64,000 nucleotides of DNA from Desulfoscipio sp. XC116 (GCF_039851975.1 NZ_CP156660.1:1550001-1614000); one strand, 5' to 3'; shown: positions 27,437-36,525, counted from the stretch's first letter. Made by a program: numbers and translations. The notes: generated by a model not told the origin, from the sequence alone.

Positions 27437-28534
27437 TCAATCGCCAAGGCAAATGCCCATTTGTCTGGCTACCCTGACTAATTCCCCATCCACAGGCACT
27501 TTATGCAGTTCACCCACAGCCTGCTCCAATGGCACGGAATCAATATGCTGTCCCTTTAAACATACCATTCTGCCGAACTTGCCTTCGGCCGTTAAATTAA
27601 CCGCTCCTGTACCGTAGCGGGTGGCGAGAATGCGGTCATATGCTGTGGGCGACCCGCCCCGCTGCAAATGGCCCAGTACGGTCACCCTTGATTCTTTGCC
27701 GGTGGCGGATTCCACTGCTTGGGCTATTACATTACCAATGCCGCCCAGGCGAATGGGATCAAAGCTGCCCTCTATATGTTTACTGACTACCATTTCCCCA
27801 CCCATAGGTTTAGCGCCTTCAGCCACCACTATTATACTGAATTTTTTCTTTTCCTTGCTGCGGGCGTTAATCTTTTCCACTACAATATCCGTATTGTAAG
27901 GTATTTCCGGAATCAATATAACATCGGCTCCGCCTGCCAAACCGGATGCCAGTGCGATCCAACCGGCATAGCGACCCATGACCTCCAACACCATTACCCG
28001 GTGATGGGATTCAGCCGTGGTATGGAGCTTATCAATGGCTTCGGAAGCAGTGGTAAGGGCGGTATCAAAACCAAAGGTTTGGTCTGTCGCTGATAGGTCG
28101 TTGTCAATGGTTTTGGGAACACCCACAACCTTCAAACCATGGTCGTGCAGTTCTTTTCCTATGGCCAGGCTGCCGTCACCGCCTATTACAATCAGTGCTT
28201 CTATTTCATGAATGCTGATGTTCTCAAAAACCCGGTCTGATACGTCGACAAAAGTTTTTTCGTTACCTTTGGTTACTGGGTAATGAAAGGGGTTGTCTCG
28301 GTTAGTGGTGCCTAGAATAGTTCCCCCTCTGGGCAAAATACCAACTACGTCTGCCTCGGTTAGTTCCCGTGCTTGATTTTTAATTAAACCGCCGAAACCG
28401 TTTTCAAAACCAACGATTGTCATTTGGTATTCATGGATAGCGGTTTTAACAACAGCGCGGATTACCGCATTTAAACCGGGTGCATCGCCGCCTCCGGTTA
28501 AAACTCCGATGCGCTTGACCATAGATCTGGCCAT
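27437..28534 (-). CDS. pfkA: 6-phosphofructokinase (group III type)
   Basis: It phosphorylates fructose 6-phosphate at C1, or reverses this if PPi-linked. Motifs are KRIGVLTGGGDAPGLNAVIR, the phosphoryl-donor loop IGGDGSLAIG, PKTIDNDL with the catalytic Asp, and MGRYAGWIALASG. The donor-site residues are mixed. Glycine in GGDG is typical of ATP enzymes, while lysine in PKTIDND is typical of PPi enzymes, where ATP enzymes have PGTIDND. This combination occurs in long group III enzymes, so the phosphoryl donor cannot be decided by reading. At 365 residues it is longer than the 320-residue bacterial type. GGGAGG lies 8 bp before the ATG. Confidence 0.93.
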   Translation of the reverse strand: MARSMVKRIGVLTGGGDAPGLNAVIRAVVKTAIHEYQMTIVGFENGFGGLIKNQARELTEADVVGILPRGGTILGTTNRDNPFHYPVTKGNEKTFVDVSDRVFENISIHEIEALIVIGGDGSLAIGKELHDHGLKVVGVPKTIDNDLSATDQTFGFDTALTTASEAIDKLHTTAESHHRVMVLEVMGRYAGWIALASGLAGGADVILIPEIPYNTDIVVEKINARSKEKKKFSIIVVAEGAKPMGGEMVVSKHIEGSFDPIRLGGIGNVIAQAVESATGKESRVTVLGHLQRGGSPTAYDRILATRYGTGAVNLTAEGKFGRMVCLKGQHIDSVPLEQAVGELHKVPVDGELVRVARQMGICLGD

Positions 28535-28559
28535 GCTATAAACCTCCCTTTATAAACTT

Positions 28560-29336
28560 TTAATCCCCCGGTGTTATGCTGGTTATAAATTTTTCAATGC
28601 TGGCGTTTGTTTGCTGGGGTTTCTCCAACATCATCATGTGCCCGGTCTGTTCAATTATCTGCAGCTGGGAGTTGGGAATGTTCTCCGCCAGATAATGGCT
28701 GTATTTGGGCGGAGTTAAACGGTCCGCGGTGGCCCCAAGAACAAGTGTGGGTGTATTAATGGCTTGAATATGCTCGCTATAATTAAACATGTCACAGGCA
28801 AGAAAATCATTGTAATATATACTGGGATCGGTGTTTGCCATTTCTATTTCGGCCTGTTTTATTAAATCGGGACTGGCTGTATCACTGTAAGCATAACTAA
28901 TAAATTGAGGGAGTAATTCTCCCGCTGCAAAGGTATCTAAAATAGAGGGTGCTACCCGTAGCCGGGCTCCGGTGCCAATTAAAATTAGTCCGTTTAATTT
29001 ATTAGGGTAACGAAGAGCAAAATCCATAGCAATGGCTCCACCCATAGAATGGCCGGCTAAAAAGAACTTGGCGCCCAATACCCGCCCGGCAAAGTCATAT
29101 ATAAAATCACTATAATCTCCAATTTTTTTACATGGCCCACCTTCGGAATCACCATGTCCCGGCAGGTCAACGGCGATAGTTAAAAATTTTTGTCCCAGTT
29201 CCGCGGTTTGACAACTCCAGTGTTTATGGCTGCCGCCGGCGCCATGGATAAAAATAATAGCGTATTTACCATTATTATATTGAGGAATTCCGGCCGCATA
29301 GTGATAAAATTTGCTGTTGATAGCCACCTTAGGCAT
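28560..29336 (-). CDS. Alpha/beta-fold hydrolase
   Basis: This 258-residue serine hydrolase has the oxyanion-hole segment IFIHGAGGSHKHW, the nucleophile elbow LAGHSMGGAIAMDF, the acid residue near LVLGATADRLTPP and the catalytic histidine in IEQTGHMMMLEKP. A cap domain lies at about residues 125-190. Such enzymes cleave esters, lactones or C-C bonds; no substrate can be named. ATG 29336 has GGAGGG upstream; a start five codons earlier would put that ribosome site inside the gene. It precedes pfkA by 25 bp, so they are probably co-transcribed. Confidence 0.9.
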   Translation of the reverse strand: MPKVAINSKFYHYAAGIPQYNNGKYAIIFIHGAGGSHKHWSCQTAELGQKFLTIAVDLPGHGDSEGGPCKKIGDYSDFIYDFAGRVLGAKFFLAGHSMGGAIAMDFALRYPNKLNGLILIGTGARLRVAPSILDTFAAGELLPQFISYAYSDTASPDLIKQAEIEMANTDPSIYYNDFLACDMFNYSEHIQAINTPTLVLGATADRLTPPKYSHYLAENIPNSQLQIIEQTGHMMMLEKPQQTNASIEKFITSITPGD

Positions 29337-29352
29337 GATTAATCCCTCCATT

Positions 29353-29387
29353 ATAAAAAAGCCACCGGTTATAAGAACCGGTGGCTT
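29353..29387 (-). terminator. Terminator after the UPF0182 operon
   Basis: AAGCCACCGGTT at 29359-29370 pairs perfectly with AACCGGTGGCTT at 29376-29387. Read on the minus strand the stem is followed by TTTTTTAT, a classical intrinsic terminator. It separates the UPF0182/49-residue protein unit from the hydrolase gene. Confidence 0.88.
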
Positions 29388-29498
29388 ATAAGCTGGGTTT
29401 TAAGGGAACCGGTCGCTAGTGTTCCGGTTAAACGCTGTCATGTGACTGCCTGGTATAGGCGATTACAATAAAGCATTATTGCACTAGCTTGTTAATGT

Positions 29499-29648
29499 TT
29501 AGTGATGAGCATCGCATGACTGCTTGGGCTTTTTGTTTTCTCCGGTAAATTTACTCCATTTTAGCATAAAGGCATAACAAATTGCCAGCATACCGGTGGT
29601 GGTTACAACGCCGAATAGCAATGCTTGCCACCAACTTTCAAAAAACAT
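29499..29648 (-). CDS. Small 49-residue membrane protein
   Basis: A short gene with an AAGGAGATG ribosome site reads MFFESWWQALLFGVVTTTGM and continues with one hydrophobic helix (about residues 8-29), then a basic tail and a Cys-Asp-Ala-His-His end. The single helix with a short positive tail (KWSKFTGENKKPKQ) predicts an inner-membrane protein with a cytoplasmic C-terminus. It starts 36 bp after the UPF0182 gene ends and lies before their common terminator. It may be a partner subunit of that membrane protein. No family is recognised. Confidence 0.72.
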   Translation of the reverse strand: MFFESWWQALLFGVVTTTGMLAICYAFMLKWSKFTGENKKPKQSCDAHH

Positions 29649-29684
29649 ATCACAATCATCTCCTTCCCTAAGAATATTATAATG

Positions 29685-32435
29685 CTATTCAGCCTGAGCT
29701 GACATATTATTTAGTGTTTCTTCTAATTTGTTAATTGCTTCGCCATATCCTGCCCAGTCGCCATTTTGCAGTTTGCTTTGTGCTTCATTGTATAGGTTAT
29801 TTGCGGTGTCTATTAAGTCTTTAAGCGTTGTTGTCGGCGCTTCACTTGTGGGTGGCGGTTGCGTTTGATTATCGGGTGATGTATCATTAACCTCGCTGCC
29901 GAAAATCCTATTTAAAGCCAGATCCAAAGTGGGTTCCATGACAATCTTATCGCTATGCGCCACAATAACTCGGCGCAACTCCGGCATTTTGCTTTGTTCA
30001 GACTGCAAGTATAGCGGTTCCACGTAAAGCAAAGAATCCTCGACCGGAATTACCAGCAAGTTTCCCCTGATTACAGAAGACCCCCGCTGATTCCACAGCG
30101 TAAGCTGCTGTGAAATTACAGTATCCTGGTCGATGCGGGCTTCTATTTGCATCGGACCGTATACTAGTTCCTGCTTGGGAAACTCATACACGATAAGTTC
30201 GCCGTAATGTGGTTCGTCTGATCTGGCTGCCATCCAGCCAATCATATTTGTTTTATTATTTGGCGTGAACGGCATGATTAAAACGTACTCTGTTTTTTCA
30301 CTTCCGGGCAGCTTGATAACATTGTAATATGGCTCTAACACCACCTCTTCGTTATAAAGCTTTTCGTTGGGTAAATTCCATTTATCCTCTTGATTATATA
30401 ATACTTCAGTATTGGTCATATGATAAACAGCATATTTTTCCGCCTGAACACTAAAAAGATCAATAGGATAACGAATATGTTTCTTTAAATCATCGGGCAT
30501 TTCATTAAGCGGCTTGAAAACGCCGGGAAATATTTTAGCATAAGTCTGGATAATCGGGTCTTCGGCATCGGCAACGTAAAAATCCACCTGCCCCGTGTAA
30601 GCGTTAACAACCACCTTAACCGCATTGCGGATGTAGTTGTTGCCTCCCTTAAAAGGTTCGGAATAGGGGTACATATCGGATGTGGTATAAGCATCCCACA
30701 TCCAGTGCAGAGCACCGGAATTATCGAGCACTATATACGGATCACTGTCGTAATTAAGAAAAGGGGCCAGTTTGGGTACTCTATCCTGGATATTACGGTA
30801 ATATAATATCTGGCTGCTATTTTGCAAGTCACTTGCCAGCAGCATTTTATAATCGGCAAATGCCAATGCAAATATTACTTTGCGCAAAAATCCGTTTATC
30901 TTGACACCGCTATTGCCTTCATAAGTGGTGTAAGCGTTTTCCGTACCCACCGGGTAGTCAAATTCCTGGGCTTTTGTGTTTACTATCACGTAATTGTCCG
31001 CTAACTCACCAAAATATATCTCGGGTCGCGTTACTTTATTATCTATTGTGCTGGTCGGCGGGATATTTTTAATAAATAGCTCGGGCAACCCTTCCGAAGT
31101 CATTTTATTGACGGGGTTCATGGTAATGCCATAACCATGGGTGTATTTTAGCCGTTGGTTAATCCAGGTTTTAGCCGTGTCAGGTAATTGTTCCTGATCA
31201 AGTTCCCGGGCTGCCAACATGACCTGCCTGTACTCATCATTTATTGTATAACGGTCAATGTCGATATTTTCAAGCTCATAGTATGGCCTGATTTCTTGCA
31301 GTTGCTGGTATGTTTCTCGCAGTGGCCGCCAGTCCCAAAGTCTGATATTTTTAACCGTTTCGCGGTTATTTTCTATATCGGAGCTGCTAAGTACCTGTCC
31401 TGCGGGAAATTTTTTTATGTTCACTTGATCCAGGTTATAAGCCATACGTGTATATTCAATGGAATTGGCAATGTATGGCGACTCCTTGTTCAACTCATTG
31501 GGCTTAACTATAAGACTTTGAACTGCCGATGGATATATGCCGCCTAGAATTATTGATGCCAAAAACAAACCGCCAATACTGTAGAGGATTAGTTTAAACC
31601 GGCGCATAAAAACATTAACTATAATAATTACAGCAATAAGCAATGCGATGAAGAAAAGCGCCTTATAAGCCAGCAGACGGGCATGAATATCCGTATAACC
31701 CGGGCCAAAAGTGACGCCGTTGCTGGAATATAAAAGCATGTACTGTTCCAATTGATAACCCCAGGCCCGGACCAGGAAAAATAGTGCTGCCAGGAAAGAA
31801 AGGTGCAGCCGGGCCGACATTGAGTTGAAAATTTTGCCCCATCCGTTTCTGCCGGTTTCGGATAAAAAGTAGACCATGGCCAAGGTGAAGGCGGACAGAA
31901 TAATAAACCACGTTAATAGCTTGTATAAAAATTGATAAAAGGGTAAGCTGAAAATATATTTGCCAATATCATTGTTAAAAATAGGATCGGCGATACCAAA
32001 AGCGGTACTATGCAGATATTTTTGAATTATAACCCAATCGCCGGTTACCGCTGAGCTTATGAATATTGCCAGGGCAGTGCTGATAGCTAAATAGGTTAGA
32101 GTTAATGATCGTGGTGTTAGATACTTATTTAAAGGCGACTGGTAGATGGTAATGATATCGTCGTCGGTTTTATTGAACTGACGGGTGCTGATGCTCTGAA
32201 TTACAGATTTTCTCGTAAACATTAAATTAACGAAAATGAATAGAAATGCTGCTAATCCAACTAATACCCGCAGGCCTATCTCGGACAATAATATTGTTTT
32301 AAAAATGTTGCTATAACCAAGGGATTGGAACCAGAGCCAATCTATATAAAGATGGGCACCCCACCTGGCCACAAGCAAGAAAATCACTACAATTGCCACA
32401 ACTAGCGTTGTTAGCCACCTAAACCCTTTTTGCAA
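29685..32435 (-). CDS. UPF0182 family membrane protein
   Basis: This 916-residue protein belongs to a conserved but uncharacterised family found in actinobacteria, cyanobacteria and some Firmicutes. About seven membrane helices occupy the first 310 residues (for example LTTLVVAIVVIFLLVARWG and VLVGLAAFLFIFVNLMF). A large extracytoplasmic domain follows, with family signatures such as NIRLWDWRPLRETYQQLQEI, TPRSLT and YTHGYGI. Near the C-terminus a Pro/Thr/Gln-rich linker (about residues 850-875) leads to a helical end (YNEAQSKLQNGDWAGYGEAI). TTG 32435 has AGGAGG upstream. The 49-residue membrane protein gene follows. Confidence 0.93.
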   Translation of the reverse strand: MQKGFRWLTTLVVAIVVIFLLVARWGAHLYIDWLWFQSLGYSNIFKTILLSEIGLRVLVGLAAFLFIFVNLMFTRKSVIQSISTRQFNKTDDDIITIYQSPLNKYLTPRSLTLTYLAISTALAIFISSAVTGDWVIIQKYLHSTAFGIADPIFNNDIGKYIFSLPFYQFLYKLLTWFIILSAFTLAMVYFLSETGRNGWGKIFNSMSARLHLSFLAALFFLVRAWGYQLEQYMLLYSSNGVTFGPGYTDIHARLLAYKALFFIALLIAVIIIVNVFMRRFKLILYSIGGLFLASIILGGIYPSAVQSLIVKPNELNKESPYIANSIEYTRMAYNLDQVNIKKFPAGQVLSSSDIENNRETVKNIRLWDWRPLRETYQQLQEIRPYYELENIDIDRYTINDEYRQVMLAARELDQEQLPDTAKTWINQRLKYTHGYGITMNPVNKMTSEGLPELFIKNIPPTSTIDNKVTRPEIYFGELADNYVIVNTKAQEFDYPVGTENAYTTYEGNSGVKINGFLRKVIFALAFADYKMLLASDLQNSSQILYYRNIQDRVPKLAPFLNYDSDPYIVLDNSGALHWMWDAYTTSDMYPYSEPFKGGNNYIRNAVKVVVNAYTGQVDFYVADAEDPIIQTYAKIFPGVFKPLNEMPDDLKKHIRYPIDLFSVQAEKYAVYHMTNTEVLYNQEDKWNLPNEKLYNEEVVLEPYYNVIKLPGSEKTEYVLIMPFTPNNKTNMIGWMAARSDEPHYGELIVYEFPKQELVYGPMQIEARIDQDTVISQQLTLWNQRGSSVIRGNLLVIPVEDSLLYVEPLYLQSEQSKMPELRRVIVAHSDKIVMEPTLDLALNRIFGSEVNDTSPDNQTQPPPTSEAPTTTLKDLIDTANNLYNEAQSKLQNGDWAGYGEAINKLEETLNNMSAQAE

Positions 32436-32518
32436 CTAATCTCCTCCTTAATTATTAAAACCGGACCGGGTGCAGGTTAATCTCAGATTAATCTAATGGT
32501 TATTTAATCTATTCGGTG

Positions 32519-32710
32519 TTACATTGGTTTGGACGGTTTTTTGTTATCATCTGCTTCATGGCGTATTTTAGCTTCGCAAATTTGACAAAAAGAAGGCGCC
32601 TTTTTAGGCATATCCTCCTCATCATCATCGAGAAAAGGATTTTTATTCTCCTCCACTATCTGATCCGGATCAAACATTCTTCCGCACATTATACATTTTT
32701 TAGATGCCAT
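32519..32710 (-). CDS. Small zinc-ribbon-like protein (DUF2197-like)
   Basis: The 63-residue protein has two cysteine pairs, KKCIMCGRMF near the N-terminus and SFCQICEAKIRHEAD about 40 residues later. They are separated by an acidic stretch (NPFLDDDEEDMPKKAP), and the layout suggests a zinc ribbon. It resembles short DUF2197 proteins of Firmicutes, whose function is unknown. ATG 32710 has GGAGGTGA just upstream; an open frame continues to 32764 without a ribosome site. It lies between the GalT-like gene and the UPF0182 gene on the same strand. Confidence 0.75.
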   Translation of the reverse strand: MASKKCIMCGRMFDPDQIVEENKNPFLDDDEEDMPKKAPSFCQICEAKIRHEADDNKKPSKPM

Positions 32711-32778
32711 TTGGGGGTCACCTCCGGTTATGTTTATTAAGTTACTATTCTCTGTCGGAGGCACGATTCCTGCCAGGT

Positions 32779-33804
32779 TTAGAATGCGGCTCTCAAATCT
32801 CGGGCGAAATCCTCCGGTAATATCACTGTCCAGGGATCATCATGAAGAATTTGCATGTGCGTGATATCACTGCCTACAAGTGGAAATATGGTAAACCTGC
32901 CCACAATTCTGGCATGGACGGCAAAACCGGCATTTTCATGGCGGGCAAAATACAACGCAGCGTTAAAGGACACTATGTTGTTCTGGTTATAGAACTTTAT
33001 TACTTTACAAAGCCCCGTCGCCAAATCACTTAAATCATTACCGGTGACATCATCAATGGTTTGTTTGCCGGGCAGTATACCTATCATATCGCCAACATGG
33101 CGCGGCGCAAAAACGCTTAGCCAGTGTACCTGCCCTGTTTGGCCGATATACCTTTCTCCTGTCTGTTCCTCACTGCTAATTAAATCCGTCCAATAATTGC
33201 TGTTATTGGTGCTTAAATAATTGTCAGATGCAATTATTAACTGCTTGTCATATGTACAGGGCTCTTTGCCCGCTAATATCTGTAAATGAGGGTGAATTAA
33301 AGATCCACCGGCATAAGGCATATAGTTCCAGTTAATGGATACAAAGCGGGCTTCGTCCGGATCCAGGGAGATTACCCTTCGCAAGTACTCCAGCCCGGCC
33401 CGGAAACTGTTAACAATTAATTCCGAGTTGATTTCATCCATAGAAATATAATGGCGGGATGACATGATTACCAGTGAAGCATATTTTTCATATGGATTTA
33501 AATTGGGGATTACTGTTGCATCGCCGATTTTGATGCGTCCCTCGGGAGCTATATCGGCGGAGAATTTAGGGGTAACCTTTTCTAATACGCCGGGACAAAA
33601 GGGACAGAATTTTTGTCTGGATTCTTCTACAAAAGGTGTCCAATCGTGTCTGTGTAAATTAAATTTACGAAACGGGAATATGCGTGAAATATGTCCCGTT
33701 AATGGGTCATGGCGTATTTCACTCACAACGGTTTTAGGTGCGAAATTGTTCATTGGGTCCAGAAAACTGGATTCGTTGAGATCCTTTGTAAACTTTATTG
33801 ACAT
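32779..33804 (-). CDS. Galactose-1-phosphate uridylyltransferase-like (GalT/HIT superfamily) protein
   Basis: The 341 residues show a zinc-type pair FCPFCPG and the active-site motif GSLIHPHLQIL, where the second histidine of HPH would form the nucleotidyl intermediate. NPYEKYASLVIMSS and SINWNYMPYAGG are typical of GalT-like folds. It could be a nucleotide-sugar transferase or an ADP-sulfurylase-type relative; no other Leloir genes are nearby, so galactose metabolism is not supported. ATG 33804 with GGGAGG upstream is preferred to a start 29 codons earlier. It follows ddl after a stem-loop. Confidence 0.82.
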   Translation of the reverse strand: MSIKFTKDLNESSFLDPMNNFAPKTVVSEIRHDPLTGHISRIFPFRKFNLHRHDWTPFVEESRQKFCPFCPGVLEKVTPKFSADIAPEGRIKIGDATVIPNLNPYEKYASLVIMSSRHYISMDEINSELIVNSFRAGLEYLRRVISLDPDEARFVSINWNYMPYAGGSLIHPHLQILAGKEPCTYDKQLIIASDNYLSTNNSNYWTDLISSEEQTGERYIGQTGQVHWLSVFAPRHVGDMIGILPGKQTIDDVTGNDLSDLATGLCKVIKFYNQNNIVSFNAALYFARHENAGFAVHARIVGRFTIFPLVGSDITHMQILHDDPWTVILPEDFARDLRAAF

Positions 33805-33890
33805 ATATTTTAGCCTCCCTATAATACTCAATGGAGAAAGATGTTGCTTAATGCAGGAATAGTTGTGGGAAAAACTGGCTGGATATGACA

Positions 33891-33936
33891 TATCTTGGAT
33901 GGAGCAGCCTGTCGATAGGTTACTCCACCCAAGATA
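33891..33936. terminator. Stem-loop between ddl and the GalT-like gene
   Basis: TATCTTGG at 33891-33898 pairs with CCAAGATA at 33929-33936, with GGAG/CTCC continuing the stem inside. No strong T-run follows on the minus strand, so it may be a weak terminator or a processing site. Confidence 0.45.
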
Positions 33937-33946
33937 ATTATGGGTT

Positions 33947-34882
33947 TTACTTTTCCATGGTTAACTGTACTAATCTGCCTACCAGTTTTTCAAATGATAT
34001 ACCTGCCGCTCTGGCTGCATCGGGGAAAAGACTGGTTTCCGTCATACCCGGTATGGTGTTGACTTCCAGAATGTAAGGTTGGCCGGATTGGTCGACCATG
34101 AAATCAACGCGGGAAAGCCCTCGGCAGCCAATGGCCAGATGCGTCTTATACGCTAATTCTTTAATTTTTTGCTGCACATTTTCCGGCAAACGGGGCGGAA
34201 TAATGTGGTCGCTTAGCCCGACGGTGTATTTGGCTGTGTAATCATAGACCCCGGTGGTTGAGAAAATTTCAATCAGCGGTAGCACCTCCGGTTTTTCATT
34301 GCCCAGCACCGATGCGGTTATCTCTGTACCGTCAATCATTTTTTCTGCCAGTATATCGGGGTCATACTGGAAAGCTTGCTCTATAGCACTGTTAATGTCA
34401 TTTTGGTGACGCACAAATGAAATACCAATGGTAGACCCCTGAGTAGCTGCTTTTATCACAACCGGCAGGCCCATAGCCGCAATTTTGTCATTGATATTAT
34501 CCAGTGCGTTACTGTTATACTCGCTGCGCGATATAGTGAAAAACTCGGGAGTAGGCAGTCCTTCATACAGCAATATCTTTTTGGTAGTAATTTTATTAAT
34601 GGCCATGGCGCTTGCTAAGACGTCGGAACCGGTATAAGGTATATCCAGCATTTCCAGTAGACCTTGTATGGTACCATCTTCACCGTATTTGCCGTGCAAC
34701 GCGATAAAGGCCAGCTCAATTTGCTGGTTTTTCAAATTTTCCACTATGTTTTTATCTACATCGATTTTTACCGCATCGAAACCAATGGATGATAATGCTT
34801 GATAGATTGCTTCCCCGGTACGTAATGACACTTCCCTTTCAGCGGAACATCCACCCATTAAAACACCGATTTTGGGGCTCAT
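33947..34882 (-). CDS. ddl: D-alanine--D-alanine ligase
   Basis: Ddl makes the D-Ala-D-Ala dipeptide for peptidoglycan. The protein starts MSPKIGVLMGGCSAEREVSL, the typical glycine-rich N-terminus. ALHGKYGEDGTIQGLLEMLD, PYTGSDVLASAMAINK, the ATP-grasp strand VVIKAATQGSTIGI and the metal-binding YILEVNTIPGMTETSLFP follow. The triad tyrosine region is TVGLSDHIIPP. At 311 residues it is normal. ATG 34882 has GGAGGTGG just upstream. The EVNTIPGMT segment is the usual dipeptide type; the lactate-type specificity residues cannot be judged with confidence. Confidence 0.95.
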   Translation of the reverse strand: MSPKIGVLMGGCSAEREVSLRTGEAIYQALSSIGFDAVKIDVDKNIVENLKNQQIELAFIALHGKYGEDGTIQGLLEMLDIPYTGSDVLASAMAINKITTKKILLYEGLPTPEFFTISRSEYNSNALDNINDKIAAMGLPVVIKAATQGSTIGISFVRHQNDINSAIEQAFQYDPDILAEKMIDGTEITASVLGNEKPEVLPLIEIFSTTGVYDYTAKYTVGLSDHIIPPRLPENVQQKIKELAYKTHLAIGCRGLSRVDFMVDQSGQPYILEVNTIPGMTETSLFPDAARAAGISFEKLVGRLVQLTMEK

Positions 34883-34963
34883 TAAGCCACCTCCGAGATA
34901 AGTAGTTGTTTTATATATATTCGGTTGGGTTCTCAAAAATCCTTTATGCACCACATATTTCCC

Positions 34964-34992
34964 TTGACTGGCCGGAAATATTATTTTATAAT
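34964..34992 (+). promoter_or_regulatory. Sigma-A promoter of tRNA-Trp
   Basis: TTGACT at 34964-34969 and TATAAT at 34987-34992 are separated by exactly 17 bp. The tRNA begins 32 bp after the -10 element. Confidence 0.88.
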
Positions 34993-35024
34993 TACTTTTG
35001 TTACAATATAGTAAGCAAGTATTT

Positions 35025-35100
<76 letters not shown>

Positions 35101-35103
35101 CAC

Positions 35104-35145
35104 AAAGCCAGTATTCGCAAGGGATTGCGGTACTGGCTTTATTAT
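35104..35145 (+). terminator. Terminator after tRNA-Trp
   Basis: AAAGCCAGTA at 35104-35113 pairs with TACTGGCTTT at 35131-35140. TTCGCAA and TTGCGG extend pairing inside, and ATTATTTAT follows. Confidence 0.82.
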
Positions 35146-35353
35146 TTATGGCGTAAAAGAATTGGAAGCATAATTTTAGCGAAGGCTGCCGCCACGGTTT
35201 TTTGCAAAAGATAAACCCTGCATAGCAGGGTTACAAGTCTTTTAACAAGGTTGAAATCTTGGTTAGTTTCTCATTTGTTTCATCTCTGTATTCCGTAATT
35301 CGTTGGGCAGTGTTTTACATACTTCAAAATGGGTTCTTTTGCCCACTGCGATC

Positions 35354-36217
35354 TTACAAAATACCCTCCTCTTGCAATTCGGCCGTTAGCTGTTGTAGTA
35401 AATCCTGGGGCATGGTAAAGGAATGTTCCTTGTCCGGGAATATACCTTCACGTACTTCGGCGGAGTAAGTGTTTAATGCTTTTTGCATATCCGCTCCCAG
35501 ATTGGCATAGCGCTTGACAAACTTGGGGATAAACCTGTCGAACAGTCCTAAAAGATCATGGATAACCAGTACCTGGCCATCACATTTGTTTCCGGCACCG
35601 ATGCCGATGGTGGGTACCTGAACACTTTCCGTGATTATTTTAGCCACCGGGCTGGGTATGGCCTCCAAAACAATGGCAAACGCTCCCGCCTTTTCCAGGG
35701 CCAGCGCATCTTTAACTATTTGTTTGGCATCCTGGAGTTTTTTGCCCTGCACGTTGAAACCACCCAACTGGGCGGCGCTCTGCGGTGTTAAACCGATATG
35801 GCCCATCACGGGTATACCGGCTCTGACTATAGCGGTCACAGTATCCGCCATGCGTTCTCCACCCTCCAGCTTAACGGCATCCATGCGTCCTTCCCTAATA
35901 ATCCGGCCTGCGTTGGTCATGGCCTGCTCCGTACTTATTTCATAAGTCATGAAGGGCATGTCCCCTACCAGAAAAGTGTGCTTGCCCGCGTTGGCGACGG
36001 CCTGGCAGAAAACCAGCATGGTATCCAGGTTAATCTGCACTGTTCCCTCATAGCCCATCATAGTCATAGCGGCGGAATCGCCTACCAGAATCATATCTAT
36101 GTCGGACTTATCCACCTGGGACATCATGGCGAAATCATAGGCTGTTACCATAGTGATTTTTTTACCTTGCTGCTTCATTTCTTTAAACTTTAATATGTTG
36201 GCTTTTTGTTTTTCCAT
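35354..36217 (-). CDS. panB: 3-methyl-2-oxobutanoate hydroxymethyltransferase
   Basis: PanB adds a hydroxymethyl group from methylene-tetrahydrofolate to ketoisovalerate, the first step to pantothenate and CoA. Signatures are ITMVTAYDFAMMSQVDKSDI, the metal-binding LVGDSAAMTMMGYEGT, MPFMTYE, VKLEGGERM, VMGHIGLTPQS and GIGAGNKCDGQVLVIHDLLG. The 287 residues fit the family. ATG 36217 is preferred to GTG 36226, which would sit only 3 bp from AAGGAG. No panC or panD adjoins it. A candidate structured RNA with an intrinsic terminator lies 140 bp upstream on the same strand. Confidence 0.95.
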   Translation of the reverse strand: MEKQKANILKFKEMKQQGKKITMVTAYDFAMMSQVDKSDIDMILVGDSAAMTMMGYEGTVQINLDTMLVFCQAVANAGKHTFLVGDMPFMTYEISTEQAMTNAGRIIREGRMDAVKLEGGERMADTVTAIVRAGIPVMGHIGLTPQSAAQLGGFNVQGKKLQDAKQIVKDALALEKAGAFAIVLEAIPSPVAKIITESVQVPTIGIGAGNKCDGQVLVIHDLLGLFDRFIPKFVKRYANLGADMQKALNTYSAEVREGIFPDKEHSFTMPQDLLQQLTAELQEEGIL

Positions 36218-36357
36218 ATCACTCACTCCTTTATTGCTATGCGTTATTGTTCCTGTTAAATTACGAAATTATCAGATACTTACATGAATTAAGATTAACG
36301 GTATTATTTTTTAAGATCATAGGGTATTAGTATTATTGGAACATGTTTGGGGATAAT

Positions 36358-36384
36358 AAAAAAACCTCCGGACAAGTCCGAAGG
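36358..36384 (-). terminator. Intrinsic terminator upstream of panB
   Basis: On the minus strand CCTTCGGA, loop CTTG, TCCGGAGG (one wobble pair) is followed by seven T residues. It ends the candidate small RNA, or would stop transcripts short of panB. Confidence 0.85.
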
Positions 36385-36525
36385 ATAATAATATCCCTTG
36401 CGCAAACCCGTCTCGGTCCTGCCGGTTCCAAGCGGAGGTACGTTAGCTTACCAACAAAACGCATCACCTACCCAACCAATCCAAACAAATGGTGCGGTTC
36501 TAAAAAGATACCGCCCAATTCCTGA
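36358..36525 (-). ncRNA. Candidate rod-shaped small RNA or panB leader RNA
   Basis: On the minus strand TTGCTA-N18-TAAAAT (about 36567-36532) could start a transcript near 36525, which the terminator at 36384-36358 would end after about 165 nt. The 5' part GTATCTTTT can pair with AAGGGATAT just before the terminator. GGTT-AGGT-CGTT in the middle pairs in order with AACG-ACCT-AACC, giving a long interrupted rod with an open centre. This resembles the general shape and size of 6S RNA. Because panB follows 140 bp later, a cis-acting leader is the alternative. No known riboswitch core was recognised. The pairing was worked out by hand. Confidence 0.4.

Noticed and set aside
35214-35232. Hairpin AACCCTG/CAGGGTT after panB as an intrinsic terminator
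   Set aside because: A seven-base-pair stem with only a weak T stretch on the minus strand; not convincing enough to list as a terminator.
36343-36525. Plus-strand frame of 60 codons over the candidate RNA upstream of panB
   Set aside because: No ribosome site, unusual composition, and it lies entirely over a structured segment with promoter and terminator on the other strand.
36365-36525. T-box, FMN, TPP or cobalamin riboswitch upstream of panB
   Set aside because: None of their core motifs (such as the T-box AGGGTGG-ACCGCG sequence) is present on the minus strand.
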